This document shows, one piece after another, positions 61,672 to 64,000 of a stretch of DNA of 64,000 bases (the stretch's first letter is position 1; each line of letters opens with the position of its first letter). The position numbers and the translations under genes were made by a program. This DNA is from Bacteroidia bacterium (lineage in GTDB: Bacteria > Bacteroidota > Bacteroidia > Chitinophagales > Chitinophagaceae): the NCBI GenBank assembly GCA_030426665.1, contig JAUHYD010000015.1, positions 1 through 64,000 of the forward strand. Reading direction: 5' to 3'. A model generated the notes under the pieces. That model had not been told where the DNA came from. It saw only the letters and a list, made by a program, of their open reading frames with translations, and did not search any database.

Positions 61672-62949
61672 TTAAGAAACGGCCTTCTTAGTTACTTTTA
61701 TCAGTTCGTCTATCTCAGAAGGGTTGTTGTATATATGGGTGGAGATACGGAGCGAATCAAGACCATTTTCGGGGACAATACGAATACGGATTTTCGCTTC
61801 TCCACATAATTTGTTGAAATCCCGATAGTTCATTCCCTTTATCTTGAAGCCGGTTACTCCGGCTCTTGAGCGCTCCTCAGTAGGGGTCAGCATTTGAATC
61901 CGACTGCCGCAAGCGAGCAGGTTATCCTGGGTGTATTTGCCGAGATATTTTATCCGACGGTAAACATTCTCAGGGCCGATGGCTTCCATGAAGTCAACCG
62001 CAGCAGCTACACCTCTGTAAAGTCCGTTTGACTGCGTGCCTGCATAGTATCTATGTCCTCCTTCGGCATACTTGCCAATGCTAACCGGGTCGGTCATGAT
62101 GTCCCAATCTTCGTCGCCGCTGCCGGCACCAACAGTATAGGGAGTCAATATTTCCTGAAATTCTTTTCTGACATAGAGGAAGCCGGTCCCGTTTGGCCCT
62201 AAGAGCCATTTGTGTCCGCAGCTGGCATAGGTGTCGCACCCCATATCATGCAGGTCCAGATGTATCATGCCCGGGCCATGTGCGCCATCTATTAGCGAGA
62301 ATATTCCCTTGCTTCTTGCTAAAGTACATATTTCCTTAACCGGCAAAACCTGTCCCTGAGTACAAGGTATATGGGGCGTTGCAATAACTTTTGTTTTGGG
62401 TGTAATGAGGTCTGAAATTCGATTCAACGTTTCGGCCGCAGTAGCTGCGGGTGTATATTTTTTTACGACTATACCGTGGAGTTTTTGTCGGTTCATCCAG
62501 GGCATTGAGTTGCCTGAGTGTTCATGAGTAGTAAGGATGACTTCGTCGCCCTTGCTTAACGGAACACCCCAGCATGCGATATTGATGCCATCTGTTACAT
62601 TGTGTGTGAGCGCAATTTCTTTTTCATCGGCACCCACGAAACCTGCCAATTTTTCTACGGTCTTTTCCCATTTGCCATATTGCCCATCGGTGTCATTTTC
62701 CATAAGGCCCGCCTTTACCGCCTCGATTACAGGGTAGGGCGACGGTCCAAATGTGCCGTTGTTTAGATAGATTCGTTTGTGTGTAAGAGGAAACATTAAT
62801 CTTATGCTGCGCCAGTACTCTTCATCATCTTCCGCAACATCGCCTGTAGCCTTTATCTGTGCAGATGCAGCCATAGCCTGCATTTCTGCAATTGTCATGG
62901 CGGCGACAGCAGCAGCGGATTTGAAAAAAAATCTTCGGGATAAATTCAT
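61672..62949 (-). CDS. Class V aminotransferase family enzyme with Tat signal
   Basis: Fold-type I PLP enzyme, 425 residues, class V aminotransferase/isopenicillin-N epimerase-like group. PLP lysine is in CGHKWLLGPNGTGFLYV; other markers are YLNNGTFGPSP near the N-terminus and the DGAHGPG aspartate/histidine. The N-terminus SRRFFFKSAAAVAAMTIAEM is a twin-arginine signal, so it is exported folded, with its cofactor. Likely reactions are desulfuration, epimerisation or transamination of a periplasmic amino acid or peptide; the substrate is not known. Confidence 0.9.
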   Translation of the reverse strand: MNLSRRFFFKSAAAVAAMTIAEMQAMAASAQIKATGDVAEDDEEYWRSIRLMFPLTHKRIYLNNGTFGPSPYPVIEAVKAGLMENDTDGQYGKWEKTVEKLAGFVGADEKEIALTHNVTDGINIACWGVPLSKGDEVILTTHEHSGNSMPWMNRQKLHGIVVKKYTPAATAAETLNRISDLITPKTKVIATPHIPCTQGQVLPVKEICTLARSKGIFSLIDGAHGPGMIHLDLHDMGCDTYASCGHKWLLGPNGTGFLYVRKEFQEILTPYTVGAGSGDEDWDIMTDPVSIGKYAEGGHRYYAGTQSNGLYRGVAAAVDFMEAIGPENVYRRIKYLGKYTQDNLLACGSRIQMLTPTEERSRAGVTGFKIKGMNYRDFNKLCGEAKIRIRIVPENGLDSLRISTHIYNNPSEIDELIKVTKKAVS

Positions 62950-63294
62950 AAAATGGGAATTGAGAATTGGAAGTTAAAAATGTAATATACAAAAAAGACA
63001 ACGTTTTTCAGTTATTGTTCATTTTTATTTAAATTAAATTAAAATTAATTATAACAGGATTATTTGGTTTTGATTTATGTTTAATTGTTAATTGTTAAAA
63101 ATGTATCGTTAAATAGTGTATTTGATTGTTGGTAAAGAAATTCGGTTGAGTTCCCAGCCGTTTTTGCCGTAATAATAAAGAATTATGAGGGTAACATCTT
63201 AATGTATTCGAAGAATTGATGCTATTAAATAGGTAATTATTTTTGGACGGCAATGATGCATAAATTCAGTCCAAATCTTCATTAATTTGCAACC
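62950..63294. other. AT-rich divergent intergenic region
   Basis: No gene or RNA recognised. It separates the aminotransferase and ligA starts. Confidence 0.4.
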
Positions 63295-64000
63295 ATGTAC
63301 ACAAAGGAGGAAGAAAAAGCTTTTTATGAGCTGGCAAAACAATATTTGAATAAAGAAGTCGACGATTTGGCTGGTTCGGTAGACGAGTTGCGTAATGTCT
63401 TGAATTATGCCGATTGGAAGTACTATGTACAGAGTGAGCCGGTGCTTGCAGATGCGGAGTACGATAGTCTTTTTAAAAAGCTGGTACATATAGAGGAGCA
63501 GCACCCTGAAATTATTACCCCTGATTCGCCGACTCAACGCGTGGCTAAAGGGTTGAGTGAGCGGTTTCCTGCTGTTAGTCATTTGGTGCCAATGCTTAGT
63601 CTTGACAATACATACAATGCTGAAGACCTCACTGATTGGGACCGGAAATGTCGGGAGCTGGCAGGTACAGATGAGATAGAATATTGTGTTGAGCCCAAAT
63701 ATGACGGTGCCAGTATTTCTCTGATATACGACGATGATATGATGGTGCGTGGTGCAACACGGGGTGACGGCGTGATGGGAGAAGACGTAACTATAAATGC
63801 ACGGCAGATTCGATCGATACCTTTGTCGGCGAAACTGCATTCATTTGGTATCAAACAAATGGAGATTAGAGGCGAAGTAGTAATTGACAAGGTGTTTTTT
63901 GAAAAATATAATGAGCAGCGAATAGCAGAGGGTTTACCCCCGCTGGCTAACCCGAGAAATGCGGCATCGGGAACAATGAGAATATTAGACCCTTCAGAAA
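63295..64000 (+). CDS. ligA: NAD-dependent DNA ligase LigA (5-prime part, cut by window end)
   Basis: The first ~235 residues of the NAD+-dependent ligase that seals nicks in replication and repair. The Ia domain is present at the start (YYVQSEPVLADAEYDSLFKKL), then DSPTQRV, the adenylation motif with the catalytic lysine (EPKYDGASISL), GDGVMGEDVT, and EIRGEV (motif III). The normal protein is ~670-700 residues, so two-thirds lie beyond the window. The start ATG 63295 gives the canonical N-terminus. No defect visible. Confidence 0.97.
   Translation, partial: MYTKEEEKAFYELAKQYLNKEVDDLAGSVDELRNVLNYADWKYYVQSEPVLADAEYDSLFKKLVHIEEQHPEIITPDSPTQRVAKGLSERFPAVSHLVPMLSLDNTYNAEDLTDWDRKCRELAGTDEIEYCVEPKYDGASISLIYDDDMMVRGATRGDGVMGEDVTINARQIRSIPLSAKLHSFGIKQMEIRGEVVIDKVFFEKYNEQRIAEGLPPLANPRNAASGTMRILDPSE

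Noticed and set aside
1-64000. tRNA, rRNA or riboswitch genes
   Set aside because: I scanned intergenic stretches for T-loop motifs (GTTCGANTC-like) and cloverleaf arms and found none that fit; no recognisable riboswitch upstream of the B12-type radical SAM or other metabolic genes.

Overview
The window is a chromosomal segment from a member of the Bacteroidota, most likely a Chitinophagaceae or Chitinophagales relative. The evidence is type IX secretion (T9SS) cargo tails (one CHU_C/gliding type, two type A), a PorP/SprF protein, a fused MurF-alanine racemase, a two-subunit-III cytochrome oxidase cluster, FucP-type sugar transport, and many TAnnTTTG (-7) promoter elements. The species assignment is inference; no rRNA or tRNA gene was found.

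Layout. 1-1000: a ~160 bp direct repeat and non-coding DNA. 1-24.7 kb is mostly core genome: M16 protease, nitronate monooxygenase/FabK-like enzyme, a large secreted Ig-like protein, a thioredoxin-like protein, a GNAT/FMN-reductase pair, an oxidase assembly operon (cyoE, two subunit III genes, subunit IV, SCO, DUF420), a rhomboid protease, a GT39-like membrane enzyme, hflX, recA, a lipoprotein thioredoxin, a B12-type radical SAM protein and a secreted GH24 lysozyme.

24.7-35.8 kb is an accessory island. Secreted or lipoprotein genes (serine hydrolase, AraC regulator, MORN-like lipoprotein, beta-helix protein, DUF1579 lipoprotein), small unknown genes and an XRE-ImmA/IrrE-DUF2188 fusion with a partner gene are separated by at least three families of dispersed palindromic repeats. 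A REP-associated transposase remnant with two REP-like hairpins also lies here.

35.8-47.7 kb returns to core functions: a ROK kinase and sugar transporter pair, a di-haem cytochrome c peroxidase, leuS (carrying two GC-rich palindromic repeats in frame inside its coding sequence), a bifunctional nuclease, parC and a uracil-DNA glycosylase family gene.

47.9-51.5 kb is an AT-rich restriction-modification module: one polypeptide with two complete C5-cytosine methyltransferase domains, followed 6 nt later by a PD-(D/E)XK nuclease candidate. 51.6-64 kb holds an M20 amidohydrolase overlapping a divergent alanine-racemase-like gene, a small envelope/stress cluster (coiled-coil lipoprotein, two outer-membrane barrels, YtxH protein), murF-alr, porP, a Tat-signal class V aminotransferase and the start of ligA, cut by the window end.

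The points most worth a second look are the in-frame palindromes in leuS, the repeat-punctuated island, the XRE-ImmA-DUF2188 fusion with a structured candidate operator, and the tandem-methylase R-M module. Assignments are by reading motifs only; no database search was run.
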